From: Vicinamibacteraceae bacterium
Lineage (GTDB): Bacteria > Acidobacteriota > Thermoanaerobaculia > Multivoradales > Multivoraceae
Direction: 5' to 3'
NCBI GenBank assembly: GCA_012270995.1
Contig: JAAXHG010000019.1
Span: 1-37,251, forward strand
DNA length: 37,251 bases
Part shown: positions 1 to 7,224 of the stretch, one piece after another
How the letters are laid out: each line of letters begins with the position of its first letter
Position numbering within the stretch: position 1 is the first letter of the stretch
Position numbers and translations under genes: made by a program
Notes under the pieces: generated by a model
What the model saw: only the letters and a program-made list of their open reading frames with translations
Databases searched by the model: none
What the model was told of the DNA's origin: nothing

Positions 1-25
1 TCGGTCTGAGGCAAAGCCTCGTTAG

Positions 26-88
26 CTCTAGCAGCGTTCGCAGCCGTGAAGCTGCGCTGTCGCGCAGGGAACAGTAGTTCCATGCAAG
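26..88 (-). repeat. 63-bp three-hairpin repeat, copy 1 (left edge)
   Basis: This block matches 16973-17035 in inverted orientation with four mismatches over 63 nt. Read on the plus strand it contains three almost contiguous inverted repeats: GCAGC/GCTGC (40-44/51-55), CTGCGC/GCGCAG with a TGTC loop (52-57/62-67) and GGAAC/GTTCC with an AGTA loop (68-72/77-81). A further hairpin, GAGGC-AAA-GCCTC, lies at 8-20. The minus strand can also be read as a peptide like that of the other copy, with two of the differences silent, so a coding-derived origin is not excluded. Similarity stops on the tannase side at about position 88; the other side may run past the window edge. Confidence 0.75.
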
Positions 89-160
89 TAGACACAGCGG
101 CCGGCGTGGAGTAGGAGCCAGGACATTCCGCGTCGGCGCAGACGGCACTCTCGGCCGTGT

Positions 161-1705
161 TCAAGGGTCAAGGACTTCTTCCCTGCACTCGAAGCTGGCC
201 GCGTCCTTCGGGTCGCCGCTGCCGGAGTAGACCGCGGTCTTCGGGTAGCGGCAGATGGGACGCGATTCCAGAACCTGACCGTCGCCGTCCCGACGCGCGG
301 CACCCAGCGTCTCGGGTGGAACGCCCTCCTCCACCCAGCGGACGACCGCGGCGAAGGGGTTCTCGGGCGTGATGCCGGGCATGTCGCGACAATGCCTGGC
401 GCCCGGCACCATGAACAGGCGCAGGAAGTCGCCCGCGTCTCCCATCCGGTCTTCGACGCCTTCGAACCAGTCGACCGTGCCCTGCGCATAGATCAGGGAA
501 TCGGACCAGCCGTGCCAGACGATCGCCTTGCCGCCGCGGTCGCGGAAACCGGAAAGATCGGTGCGGTCGGTACCGAACACGCGCCCGAACTCCTCGACGG
601 ACTGGTCCCAGTAGTGCTCGTAGGAGGCGTGGGCGAGGCCGGTCCAGTCGAAGTTCGGATCGCGGGCCAGGAAGTAGCGGAACCAGTCGAGGGTGATCCG
701 CATCGGCGCTCCGCCGGGGGGATCGCCGCCGGTCCCGTTCAGAGGCAGGAAGTCGGTCCCGGGGGCGAGGCCGTACCAGAGGAACGAGCCGTCCCGCCGG
801 CGGGGGCCTTCGAGGATCTTCCGGATGACGGCGATGTCGGCCTCGCCGATCGGTCCACAGCCTTCGGCCTCGGCGCCGAGGAGTTCGACGGAATCGAATG
901 GACACCGGCGGGGCTCCGGAATCACGCCGTCGGCAAGGCCGTCCTGCAGGTCGCAGGCCGCTACAGCCCGGGTCTGGGCGAGCCGGAAGGCGCAGGGGCG
1001 CACGAAGTGGCCCGCTTCCAGCATGACGAGCTGGCCCCACATCTGGGCGAGGTGCAGGCGGTCCCAGTTGATGGCCGGCGCACCGGAGAGCACGCCGTCG
1101 TAATCGTAGGGGTACCGCTGGACCTCCATCAGCCCCTGGCGGCCGCCGGTCGAGCAGCCGCGGAAGTAGGAGTACCTCGGCTGGCGGCCGTAGAAGGCCG
1201 CGGTGAGTTCCTTGCCCACCCGGGTCATCGCGTGGATGCCGAGGTAGGCGTTGTCACGGATCAGCATCCACTCGAGGGCGCCGTCCGGCCCAAGCGCGAA
1301 GCTGCCGCTGTTCTCTTCGTGGCCCGTGTCTGTTGCGGCCGCGGCGAAGCCCTCGCGGACGGCGGCCGGGAGCGAGCGCGGACTGCCGCCCGAGAAGCCG
1401 CCGCCGCCGGTGCCGAGGAAGCGGCCGTTCCAGTTCTCGGCAGGCAGGGCGACCCAGATGATGATGCGGTCGTTGGCGGGCGGGTGGGTGGCGACGGCGG
1501 TTACGCGGCAGTAGGGAGGGCCGCCGGGACCGGCGGTATCGAGCGCGGCCGATTCGACGGTGGCGTCGGCGAGGTCAACGGTGGTCAGGCTCTCGCAGGA
1601 GCGGGACGGTTCGTCGGAGTCGTAGACGGGCGGCGGACCCCACTGCGCGGCCGCGGGGGCGGTGACGGCCAGGACTACAGAGGCCGCGATCGGACGGTAC
1701 TTCAC
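161..1705 (-). CDS. Tannase/feruloyl esterase family secreted hydrolase
   Basis: Secreted esterase of the tannase/feruloyl esterase family (alpha/beta hydrolase), expected to cleave ester bonds of phenolic acids or related esters outside the cytoplasm; the real substrate cannot be read from sequence. The protein has 514 residues. An Ala-rich signal peptide ends near AAAQ (residues 18-21). The family's CS-D-HC arrangement is visible: nucleophile in GCSTGG (C184, S185), D402 in GWSDSL, and H438-C439 in GARHC; the two Cys are expected to form the disulfide that ties the catalytic loops together. The start is GTG at 1705, preceded by AGGAG about 7 nt upstream. It is divergent from the alpha/beta hydrolase at 1947. 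Family assignment is strong, substrate unknown. Confidence 0.9.
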   Translation of the reverse strand: MKYRPIAASVVLAVTAPAAAQWGPPPVYDSDEPSRSCESLTTVDLADATVESAALDTAGPGGPPYCRVTAVATHPPANDRIIIWVALPAENWNGRFLGTGGGGFSGGSPRSLPAAVREGFAAAATDTGHEENSGSFALGPDGALEWMLIRDNAYLGIHAMTRVGKELTAAFYGRQPRYSYFRGCSTGGRQGLMEVQRYPYDYDGVLSGAPAINWDRLHLAQMWGQLVMLEAGHFVRPCAFRLAQTRAVAACDLQDGLADGVIPEPRRCPFDSVELLGAEAEGCGPIGEADIAVIRKILEGPRRRDGSFLWYGLAPGTDFLPLNGTGGDPPGGAPMRITLDWFRYFLARDPNFDWTGLAHASYEHYWDQSVEEFGRVFGTDRTDLSGFRDRGGKAIVWHGWSDSLIYAQGTVDWFEGVEDRMGDAGDFLRLFMVPGARHCRDMPGITPENPFAAVVRWVEEGVPPETLGAARRDGDGQVLESRPICRYPKTAVYSGSGDPKDAASFECREEVLDP

Positions 1706-1729
1706 GGGTTAGCTCCTGCCGCAGTATGG

Positions 1730-1798
1730 TCGCCGCTTCGCGGCGCGTCCAGTTGGCCGCCTACGGCGGCAGCGGACCAGAGGGTCCGCGCACCCAGA
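1730..1798 (+). repeat. Tandem three-hairpin intergenic repeat, copy A
   Basis: Three short inverted repeats follow one another: CGCCGC-TTC-GCGGCG (1731-1745), GCCGCC-TAC-GGCGGC (1756-1770) and GCGGACC-AGAG-GGTCCGC (1772-1789), then GCGCACCCAG. The same order and spacing recur at 3049-3117 with different bases but preserved pairing in the third stem. This copy lies between two divergent genes, so it cannot simply be a terminator for both; no T-tract follows. Confidence 0.75.
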
Positions 1799-1946
1799 GC
1801 ACGGTCTTTCCCGTTGCGACAGTCTCTACTGCAAGCCAACCATGCGCGGTGGCGGCGATCTTGCCCTCGCCGCCACCGATGCCCGCGCGCAGAGGGTAAC
1901 GTCCGCATGCTTACCTGCATCGGCATCGCACTCAAGGAGGATCCCC

Positions 1947-3032
1947 ATGAAGAGATTGAGCAACCGAACCCTGCCGGCCGTTCCGCTGACCTTGAGCCTG
2001 GCCCTCGTGTTCACCGTTGCCGGCGGCCAGCCCGCGGCCGCTCAGGGGTCCGGCGCTTCAGGCTCCTGGACCATCGGCGAGCGCGTCGTGCCGGCGCCGG
2101 CTGGAGCCAGCGAGGAGCTCCGATCGGCCCTCGCCGCGATGCCTGCCCCCAACGTAGCTACCTCTCTGGCGCAGGCTCCGCAGACCGAGGAGCAGTGGCT
2201 GGCGATCCAGAGCGCGACGGCCAACGCGAATCTCGCGCAGATGGCCGACGCGTACGGCCTCTCGATCGAGAAGGACGAGATCGAGGGCGTAACGGTCTAT
2301 CGGGTGACGCCGGACAAGGTCGATCCGCGGCACACCGGCCACCTGTTTCTGCATGTCCATGGCGGCGCCTACGTCCTCAACGGAGGCGACAACTCCGCCA
2401 CGGAGGCTGCCCTGGTCGCGGCCCGGGCCGGCATCCCGGCGATCTCCGTCGACTACCGCATGCCGCCGAAACACCCCTTTCCGGCCGCGGTCGAGGACGT
2501 GGTCACGGTCTACCGGCACCTGCTCGAGAGCCGTTCCGCCAAGTCGATCGCCATCGGCGGCACCTCGACGGGCGGCGGGTTGTCGCTGGCGTCCGTTCAC
2601 AAGTTCCGCGACCTGGGCCTCGAGCTACCCGGCGCCATCTACGCCGGCACACCGTGGGCGGATCTGACGAAGACCGGCGATTCGCTGTTCACCAAGGAAG
2701 GGCTGGACCGCGTTCTCGTGACCTACGACGGGCTCCTGAAAGGCGCGGCGCTCCTCTACGCGGACGGCCACGACCTCAAGGACCCACTGATCTCCCCCCT
2801 CTACGGCGAGTTCGAGGGGTTCCCGCCGACGTACCTGATCACCGGCACCCGCGACATGTTCCTCAGCGACACGGCGCGGACCCACCGCAAGCTGCGCGCG
2901 GCCGGGGTCGTCGCGGATCTTCACGTCTACGAGGGGGTCGCGCACGCCGACTACCTGATCCTCGTCGACTCGCCGGAGTCGAAGGACATGTTTCAGGAGG
3001 TCGGTGACTTCTTCAAGAAGCACCTGGAGTAG
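1947..3032 (+). CDS. Secreted alpha/beta hydrolase (HSL-like esterase)
   Basis: Carboxyl-ester hydrolase of the hormone-sensitive-lipase-like alpha/beta hydrolase group, 361 residues with an N-terminal signal peptide (hydrophobic stretch about residues 9-30, cleavage near AAAQ). The oxyanion motif HGGAY starts at H138. The nucleophile is S207 in GGTSTGG, and the likely acid and base are D303 (GTRDMF) and H333 (GVAHAD), completing a Ser-Asp-His triad. The frame is open further upstream, but ATG 1947 is chosen because AAGGAGG lies at 1934-1940 and the signal peptide begins there. It is divergent from the tannase-family gene, so the two esterases may share control. Substrate unknown. Confidence 0.88.
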   Translation: MKRLSNRTLPAVPLTLSLALVFTVAGGQPAAAQGSGASGSWTIGERVVPAPAGASEELRSALAAMPAPNVATSLAQAPQTEEQWLAIQSATANANLAQMADAYGLSIEKDEIEGVTVYRVTPDKVDPRHTGHLFLHVHGGAYVLNGGDNSATEAALVAARAGIPAISVDYRMPPKHPFPAAVEDVVTVYRHLLESRSAKSIAIGGTSTGGGLSLASVHKFRDLGLELPGAIYAGTPWADLTKTGDSLFTKEGLDRVLVTYDGLLKGAALLYADGHDLKDPLISPLYGEFEGFPPTYLITGTRDMFLSDTARTHRKLRAAGVVADLHVYEGVAHADYLILVDSPESKDMFQEVGDFFKKHLE

Positions 3033-3048
3033 GAGGTTCGTCGCCGCT

Positions 3049-3117
3049 TGTCGCCGCTTCGCGACGCATTCGTGGCCGCCCGCGGCGGCAGCCGGCGAGG
3101 ACGCTGGCGCGCCCAGC
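3049..3117 (+). repeat. Tandem three-hairpin intergenic repeat, copy B
   Basis: Same architecture and spacing as 1730-1798: GTCGC/GCGAC around CGCTTC (3050-3065), GCCGCC-CGC-GGCGGC (3075-3089) and GCCGGCG-AGGA-CGCTGGC (3091-3108, one G-U pair), then GCGCGCCCAG. It lies between two convergent gene ends. The third stem differs at several positions from copy A yet still pairs, which suggests the structure is what is kept. Confidence 0.75.
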
Positions 3118-3129
3118 GCGTGACGTCAT

Positions 3130-3501
3130 CTACGAGCTGCGGGTCGCGGTGAATTCGCGCTCGCCGCGGGGAGTGATCATCTTGCCGGTCATCGTGTCGC
3201 CGTCGACCGTCGCCTCAAAGTTGAGGTTGATCGTCTGGCCGCCAGGGCTGACTTCGCGGCCGAACTTGAGCGTCTCGCCGTCCCAGGACACGTTCTTCAG
3301 GTCGCCGTTGCCGCGCGGATTGCTCCAGGCGCCCTTGAGTTCTCCGTCGACTTCCGTGAACTCGTACACGACCTCGAAGCTGCCCTGGGGCGTCTCGGCC
3401 ATCGACGTCCACTTGCCGAGGACGGGAGCGTTGTCGGCGGCCAGGGCGGCGGGCGCGAAGGCAAGGGCTACGGCGGCGGCGATCAGGATGGATTGTCTCA
3501 T
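3130..3501 (-). CDS. Small secreted protein of unknown function
   Basis: A 123-residue protein with a clear signal peptide (residues 1-22, AALAA cleavage region), followed by an all-beta-looking domain with alternating hydrophobic residues and repeated Gly/Trp turns (GKWTSM, GAWSNP, NVSWDGETLKFG, TPRGEREF). It resembles small lipocalin-like or beta-barrel exported proteins often seen in Acidobacteriota and Planctomycetota genomes, but no named family can be assigned with certainty. ATG 3501 is chosen over a much longer open frame because GAGGAG precedes it by about 7 nt and the signal peptide starts there. Its 3' end faces the alpha/beta hydrolase across repeat copy B. Confidence 0.75.
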   Translation of the reverse strand: MRQSILIAAAVALAFAPAALAADNAPVLGKWTSMAETPQGSFEVVYEFTEVDGELKGAWSNPRGNGDLKNVSWDGETLKFGREVSPGGQTINLNFEATVDGDTMTGKMITPRGEREFTATRSS

Positions 3502-3654
3502 TGCGGGCTCCTCAACTGGTTCGGAATGGAACGACTTTGATGAAAGGACGACCACCACCGTCGTTTTGTTGCTGTTCGGCTGTGGAGTTGCGCGGACAAT
3601 GACGGAGAGCAGGCGTCCGAGCCGCCGCTGAAGGACGGCCAGGAGAGCACACAA

Positions 3655-4299
3655 ATGAAGATCGATCACTTCATGTACGCGGTCGCCGATTTCGACGAAG
3701 GGATGGCGTGGGGCGAGGAGGTCTTCGGCGTGGCGCCGGCGCTGGGCGGCTCCCATGAGGGGCTCGGTACGCGCAATGCGCTGCTGAACCTCGGCGACAC
3801 GTACCTCGAGATCATCGCGCCCGATCCGGCGCAAGCGGTCGAGAGCCAGATGGTCACGGGCATGGCCGCGATGAGCGCCGGGGGCCTCGTGACCTGGGCG
3901 GCGCGGGGCGATCTCGTCGCCGCGAAGGGGTTGCTGGAGGAGGCCGGGATCTCGTCGGCTGGCCCGGTGGAGACAAAGCGCCGCACGGCGGACGGCGGTC
4001 TGCTGGTGTGGGACCTGCTGTTCCCGCAGGGGGCCGGCTACGGGATGCCCTTCTTCATCGATTGGCGGGAGTCTCCGCATCCGGCTACGACGACGCCTGA
4101 GGGCGGGGAGTTGGTGTCGTTCGGGATCTCCACGCCGGACGCGGAGGAACTCGGGGCGGCCCTGGCGGGTCTGGGGCTGGATGTCGAGGTGTCGGAGGGG
4201 GCGCCGGAGATGACGGTCGTCATCGAGGGAGCGAACGGTCCCGTGACGTTGGCTTCCACGGCGGAGAGCCGGGGGTTGCAGCCATCCTCGCGCCGCTGA
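3655..4299 (+). CDS. Glyoxalase-like (VOC superfamily) protein
   Basis: Cytoplasmic 214-residue protein of the vicinal-oxygen-chelate superfamily, of the glyoxalase-like domain type (PF13468 pattern). The N-terminal module shows the characteristic run HFMYAV with H5, then GGSHEGLGTRNALLNLG and YLEIIAPDP with E52; H5 and E52 are the probable metal ligands. The second half (about 110-205) is the paired beta-alpha-beta module. Such proteins bind divalent metal and act as isomerases, dioxygenases or lyases; the reaction cannot be told here. ATG 3655 is preceded by GGAGAG. It is followed about 110 nt later by the metallo-beta-lactamase-fold gene in the same direction. Confidence 0.8.
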   Translation: MKIDHFMYAVADFDEGMAWGEEVFGVAPALGGSHEGLGTRNALLNLGDTYLEIIAPDPAQAVESQMVTGMAAMSAGGLVTWAARGDLVAAKGLLEEAGISSAGPVETKRRTADGGLLVWDLLFPQGAGYGMPFFIDWRESPHPATTTPEGGELVSFGISTPDAEELGAALAGLGLDVEVSEGAPEMTVVIEGANGPVTLASTAESRGLQPSSRR

Positions 4300-4336
4300 A
4301 GAGAGCTGCCTCCAACGGCGCCTTGTCTTAGGGTAC

Positions 4337-4354
4337 GCGGGTCTTCCGACCCGC
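4337..4354. repeat. Short hairpin between VOC and MBL genes
   Basis: Perfect 7-bp stem GCGGGTC / GACCCGC closed by TTCC, in the 110-nt gap between the glyoxalase-like gene and the MBL-fold gene. No T-tract follows, so intrinsic termination is not supported. The tetraloop format resembles the other short hairpins of this window. Confidence 0.6.
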
Positions 4355-4409
4355 CGCGGGCGATCGGAGTAGGGTTGGTTCTCACGGCAGCGAACGGGAG
4401 AGGAGCACC

Positions 4410-5372
4410 ATGATCGAGAAGACCCCAATGAGCCGCACCCATCGATCCGGGCCCTTCCTCGCCATCGCGGCCCTGAGCCTCGCGGTCGCCACGCCGGCCG
4501 CGGCGCAGCTCGACATCGACGCCTGGGCCGAACTGGCAGGCGAACAGACCGTCTGGGAGCGGACCCGGTTGAGCGACACGGTCTATCTGCTCCTGCCCGG
4601 GCCTGGACGGGTGGGCAACCTCGCCGTCTCGGCGGGCGCGGACGGCATCCTGATCGTCGACGACGGGATGATCCCGGTGGCGCCCAAGATCAAGGCGGCG
4701 GTGGCGGAGATCCAGGAAGGCAGGATCGATTTCGTCGTCAACTCGCACTACCACTTCGACCACGCCGGCGGCAACGCGGCTTTCGGCGCCGACTCCGCGA
4801 TCGTCGCCCACGCGAACGTGCGCAAGCGGCTGCTGGAGAACCGGCACGCTGGCGCCAACTTCTCGGCGACGCCGTTCCCGCCGGAGGCGCTGCCGATCGT
4901 GACCTTCAACGAGAGCGTCACCCTGCACTGGAACGACGAGGCGATCGACGTCATCCACTTCGGCAATCCGGCCCACACGGACGGCGACTCGGCGATCTAC
5001 TTCCGGGACTCGAACGTCCTCCACGCCGGCGACCAGTACATCAACCTCGGGAGCTATCCCTACATCGACCGGGATGTCGGCGGCAGCGCGCTCGGTCTGC
5101 GCGACAACCTCGCCCAGATGCTGGACGTCGTCGACGACGAAACGAAGATCATCCCCGGCCACGGGCCGCTGGCGACGAAGGCCCACTTGCAGAACTTCCA
5201 CGATGTGGTTTCCGAGACGATCGACCACGTCGCCGACCAGAAGAAGGCCGGGAAGTCGCTCCCGGAAGTCCAGGCCGCCGGCCTGCCGGAGAAGTACGCG
5301 TCGTACAGGAGCGGCGGCCTCTCGCCGGAAGCGGTCTGGATCGGCTACGTCTGGGCCAGCCTCGACGACTGA
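4410..5372 (+). CDS. Exported metallo-beta-lactamase-fold hydrolase
   Basis: A 320-residue MBL-fold metallohydrolase with a signal peptide (hydrophobic core about residues 15-32, AAAQ cleavage). The zinc motif HxHxDH is complete in SHYHFDHAGGN (H113, H115, D117, H118). Downstream come NPAHTDGDS (third His), HAGDQYIN (bridging Asp) and GHGP (last His). This set is typical of class B3-like and quinoprotein-relay/SoxH-like MBL proteins of environmental bacteria, often not true beta-lactamases. It is preceded by GAGAGGAG and ATG 4410. A second in-frame ATG seven codons on is possible. It is convergent with the unnamed secreted protein at 5420-6493. Substrate unknown. Confidence 0.88.
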   Translation: MIEKTPMSRTHRSGPFLAIAALSLAVATPAAAQLDIDAWAELAGEQTVWERTRLSDTVYLLLPGPGRVGNLAVSAGADGILIVDDGMIPVAPKIKAAVAEIQEGRIDFVVNSHYHFDHAGGNAAFGADSAIVAHANVRKRLLENRHAGANFSATPFPPEALPIVTFNESVTLHWNDEAIDVIHFGNPAHTDGDSAIYFRDSNVLHAGDQYINLGSYPYIDRDVGGSALGLRDNLAQMLDVVDDETKIIPGHGPLATKAHLQNFHDVVSETIDHVADQKKAGKSLPEVQAAGLPEKYASYRSGGLSPEAVWIGYVWASLDD

Positions 5373-5380
5373 GATCGGAG

Positions 5381-5418
5381 CAGCAGCCGCGGCCGGCGAG
5401 GGCGCCGGCGCACCCAGT
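5381..5418 (+). repeat. Hairpin repeat, partial copy C
   Basis: Contains only the third-hairpin part of the tandem hairpin family: GCCGGCG-AGGG-CGCCGGC (5392-5409) followed by GCACCCAG. It fills the short gap between two convergent stop codons, where it could also act as a bidirectional 3'-end stabiliser. Compared with copy B, the G-U pair is a G-C pair here. Confidence 0.7.
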
Positions 5419-5419
5419 C

Positions 5420-6493
5420 CTACTCTCCGCCGGTGCTCTGGGGCTGGTCGTACTCCGATTCGAGCAGGCGGGCGCCGCGCAGGACGTTGCCCATCGCGTA
5501 GTTGCCTTCGTGGCAGGCGTACTCGTAGACCAGGCTGTCCTTCGCCTGCCACGTGTACTCACCCGCCCAGGGCGCCGTCCATGAGTTCGGATCGTCGACG
5601 CGGAAGTGGTAGAGCAGGTTCCCGTCCTCGGTCCGGGTGAAGCGCTCCTCCACCACCATCGTCTTGCTGCCCCCGGGGAGGCCGGTCTCGTTGCGGAAGT
5701 TGCGGGTGGTGACCACCAGGGTGTCGCCGTCCCAGTGCCCGACGCCGTCGCCGAGCCACCAGTTGATCCCGTCGGGGCCGTGCTCGCCATCGATCGGGAT
5801 GATCCGCGCGTCATGGACCATCTCCGCCATGATGACGACGTGGTTCTCGGTCTGCATGATGCGCGCGTAGTTGTTGTACAGGCTGGGCAGCAGCGGCGGT
5901 CCGCCGACGAAGCCAAGCAGGCAGCGCTCGGCCAGAGCCAGGCTTTCGGGCCCGTCGAAGGGCCCTGGGCCGTCATGGTCGAGCCAGGAGGCCGTGCCGT
6001 CGTTGTCGTGGGCGAACGAGGCGAAGTTCGTCATGAGCCGGCGCATGGCCGCCGGCGTCATCTGCGGCCGGCGACCGTTCTTCGGCTCGTAGATGATCGA
6101 GGTGCGGAACTTGCCGTCCACCACGACCGCCTCGGAGCCGGGGTCGATCCAGAAGGCGTTGTAGCCGCCGACGCCGCCGCCGCCGAAGCGGTTGTCGCCG
6201 TCGCCGCCCTTCACGGGCGCGCTCCGGTCGGCGCCGCCGCCCTTTCGGTCCTCTTCGACCTCTCGCCAGAACTCCTCCCTCTCCTCTTCGAGGGCCTGCG
6301 CCTCCTCGGGGCTCAGGTAAAGGTTGTCGCCGTACTGCGGCGGACGATCGACCGGAGTGACGGTGCCGGCGTCGTACACGCCCGACAGATCGGGCTTGCC
6401 GTTCGGCATCCGCTTCATGCCGTCTCCCTCCGCGGCGAGCGCCGGGAGGCCGATAAGGAACAGGGCGAGCGAGACGAGGGTGAGCTTGCGCAT
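5420..6493 (-). CDS. Secreted protein of an unnamed conserved family
   Basis: A 357-residue protein with a signal peptide (residues 1-20, LPALAA). Recognisable landmarks are NGKPDLSGVYD near residue 32, a low-complexity Glu/Gly-rich stretch (about 65-110), NYARIMQTENHVVIMAEMVHD, GHWDGDTLVVTTRNF, ERFTRTEDGNLLYHF, and YEYACHEGNYAMGNVLRGAR near the C-terminus. I have seen this motif series in exported proteins of uncharacterised function in Acidobacteriota and marine Gammaproteobacteria, usually near hydrolases and dehydrogenases; no enzymatic activity is known to me. It starts at ATG 6493 with AAGGACTC just upstream, only about 30 nt from the divergent VanY-like gene. Confidence 0.7.
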   Translation of the reverse strand: MRKLTLVSLALFLIGLPALAAEGDGMKRMPNGKPDLSGVYDAGTVTPVDRPPQYGDNLYLSPEEAQALEEEREEFWREVEEDRKGGGADRSAPVKGGDGDNRFGGGGVGGYNAFWIDPGSEAVVVDGKFRTSIIYEPKNGRRPQMTPAAMRRLMTNFASFAHDNDGTASWLDHDGPGPFDGPESLALAERCLLGFVGGPPLLPSLYNNYARIMQTENHVVIMAEMVHDARIIPIDGEHGPDGINWWLGDGVGHWDGDTLVVTTRNFRNETGLPGGSKTMVVEERFTRTEDGNLLYHFRVDDPNSWTAPWAGEYTWQAKDSLVYEYACHEGNYAMGNVLRGARLLESEYDQPQSTGGE

Positions 6494-6526
6494 GGCTTGA
6501 GTCCTTGTTCGGAGAGAATGGACCGA

Positions 6527-7165
6527 ATGCTCGAAGGGACTGGAATCCTAGCAGGTACGGGCGCACCGAGGGCGGCTCTGCTGGCGGCCATCGGGCTCTG
6601 CCTTCTACTCCAGGCGCTCCCCGGCGGCGCGCAACCGCAGAAGCCGGTCGAGCCGGCGGGCCACCAGGTCGAACTGAACGGACAGTTGTACGACGTGCCG
6701 CCGCCGTGGCGCGGCAACCGCATCGACCAGGCCATCGACCCGGCCGAACTCGCGAAGGTGCCCGGCGAACTGACCGGAGAACTCGGCATCTACGTCACAC
6801 CGGAAACGCGCGACGCCGTCGTAGCGATGGCGGCGGCCGCCTTGGAGCGGGGGATCCGGCTGGAAGTGGACTCCGGCTTCCGCAGTCACGGCTTTCAGAA
6901 GAGGGTCCTGGAAGGCCTCCTGGCGGGTGACCGACCGTTCCTCAACGCCGTCCGCTGGACGGCGCCGCCCGGCTACTCCGAGCACATCACCGGCCGCGCC
7001 CTCGACTTCGTGCCCAGCGACGCCGACTTCAAGGACACGGCGGCGTACCAGTGGCTGAAGCGCCACGCCGCCGACTTCTGCTTCACGGAGAGTTACCCGC
7101 TGGGCAATGCCGGCGGCTTCGACTGGGAACCCTGGCACTGGCGCTACGACGACTGCGACGAGTAG
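6527..7165 (+). CDS. VanY-like D-alanyl-D-alanine carboxypeptidase
   Basis: A 212-residue exported zinc peptidase of the VanY/DacB-like (M15B) type, which trims D-Ala from peptidoglycan stems. A hydrophobic N-terminus (residues 15-33) is a signal peptide or anchor. Family motifs are in order: DSGFRSHGFQ (115-124), PGYSEHITGRALDF (148-161, zinc ligands H153 and D160) and FDWEPWHWRY (198-207, catalytic E201, zinc H204). ATG 6527 fits the GGAGAGA upstream better than ATG 6518 in the same frame, but either is possible. It diverges from 6493 with a shared 30-nt control region. The next gene in the same direction is the aldehyde dehydrogenase, 59 nt downstream. Confidence 0.88.
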   Translation: MLEGTGILAGTGAPRAALLAAIGLCLLLQALPGGAQPQKPVEPAGHQVELNGQLYDVPPPWRGNRIDQAIDPAELAKVPGELTGELGIYVTPETRDAVVAMAAAALERGIRLEVDSGFRSHGFQKRVLEGLLAGDRPFLNAVRWTAPPGYSEHITGRALDFVPSDADFKDTAAYQWLKRHAADFCFTESYPLGNAGGFDWEPWHWRYDDCDE

Positions 7166-7224
7166 TGGCGGCTGGCGCCTCGACGTGGCGTCTCGCTGTA
7201 GGCTGGACGGCAGGAGACACGAGC

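Noticed and set aside
1..100. Possible integron attC site in the hairpin-rich left edge
   Set aside because: No pair of RYYYAAC and GTTRRRY boxes in the right arrangement, and no integrase or cassette array.
28..489. Minus-strand open frame of 153 codons at the left edge
   Set aside because: Most of it shadows the tannase-family gene in another frame; the end is the 63-bp repeat. No protein-like features.
392..3007. Very long plus-strand open frame across the tannase and hydrolase genes
   Set aside because: High GC keeps antisense and off-frame readings open; its product is Arg/Gly/Ala-rich without motifs, whereas the overlapped genes have complete catalytic motifs.
5381..5418. Intrinsic terminator between convergent genes
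   Set aside because: Strong stem but no T-tract on either strand, and the same hairpin occurs in non-terminator positions.
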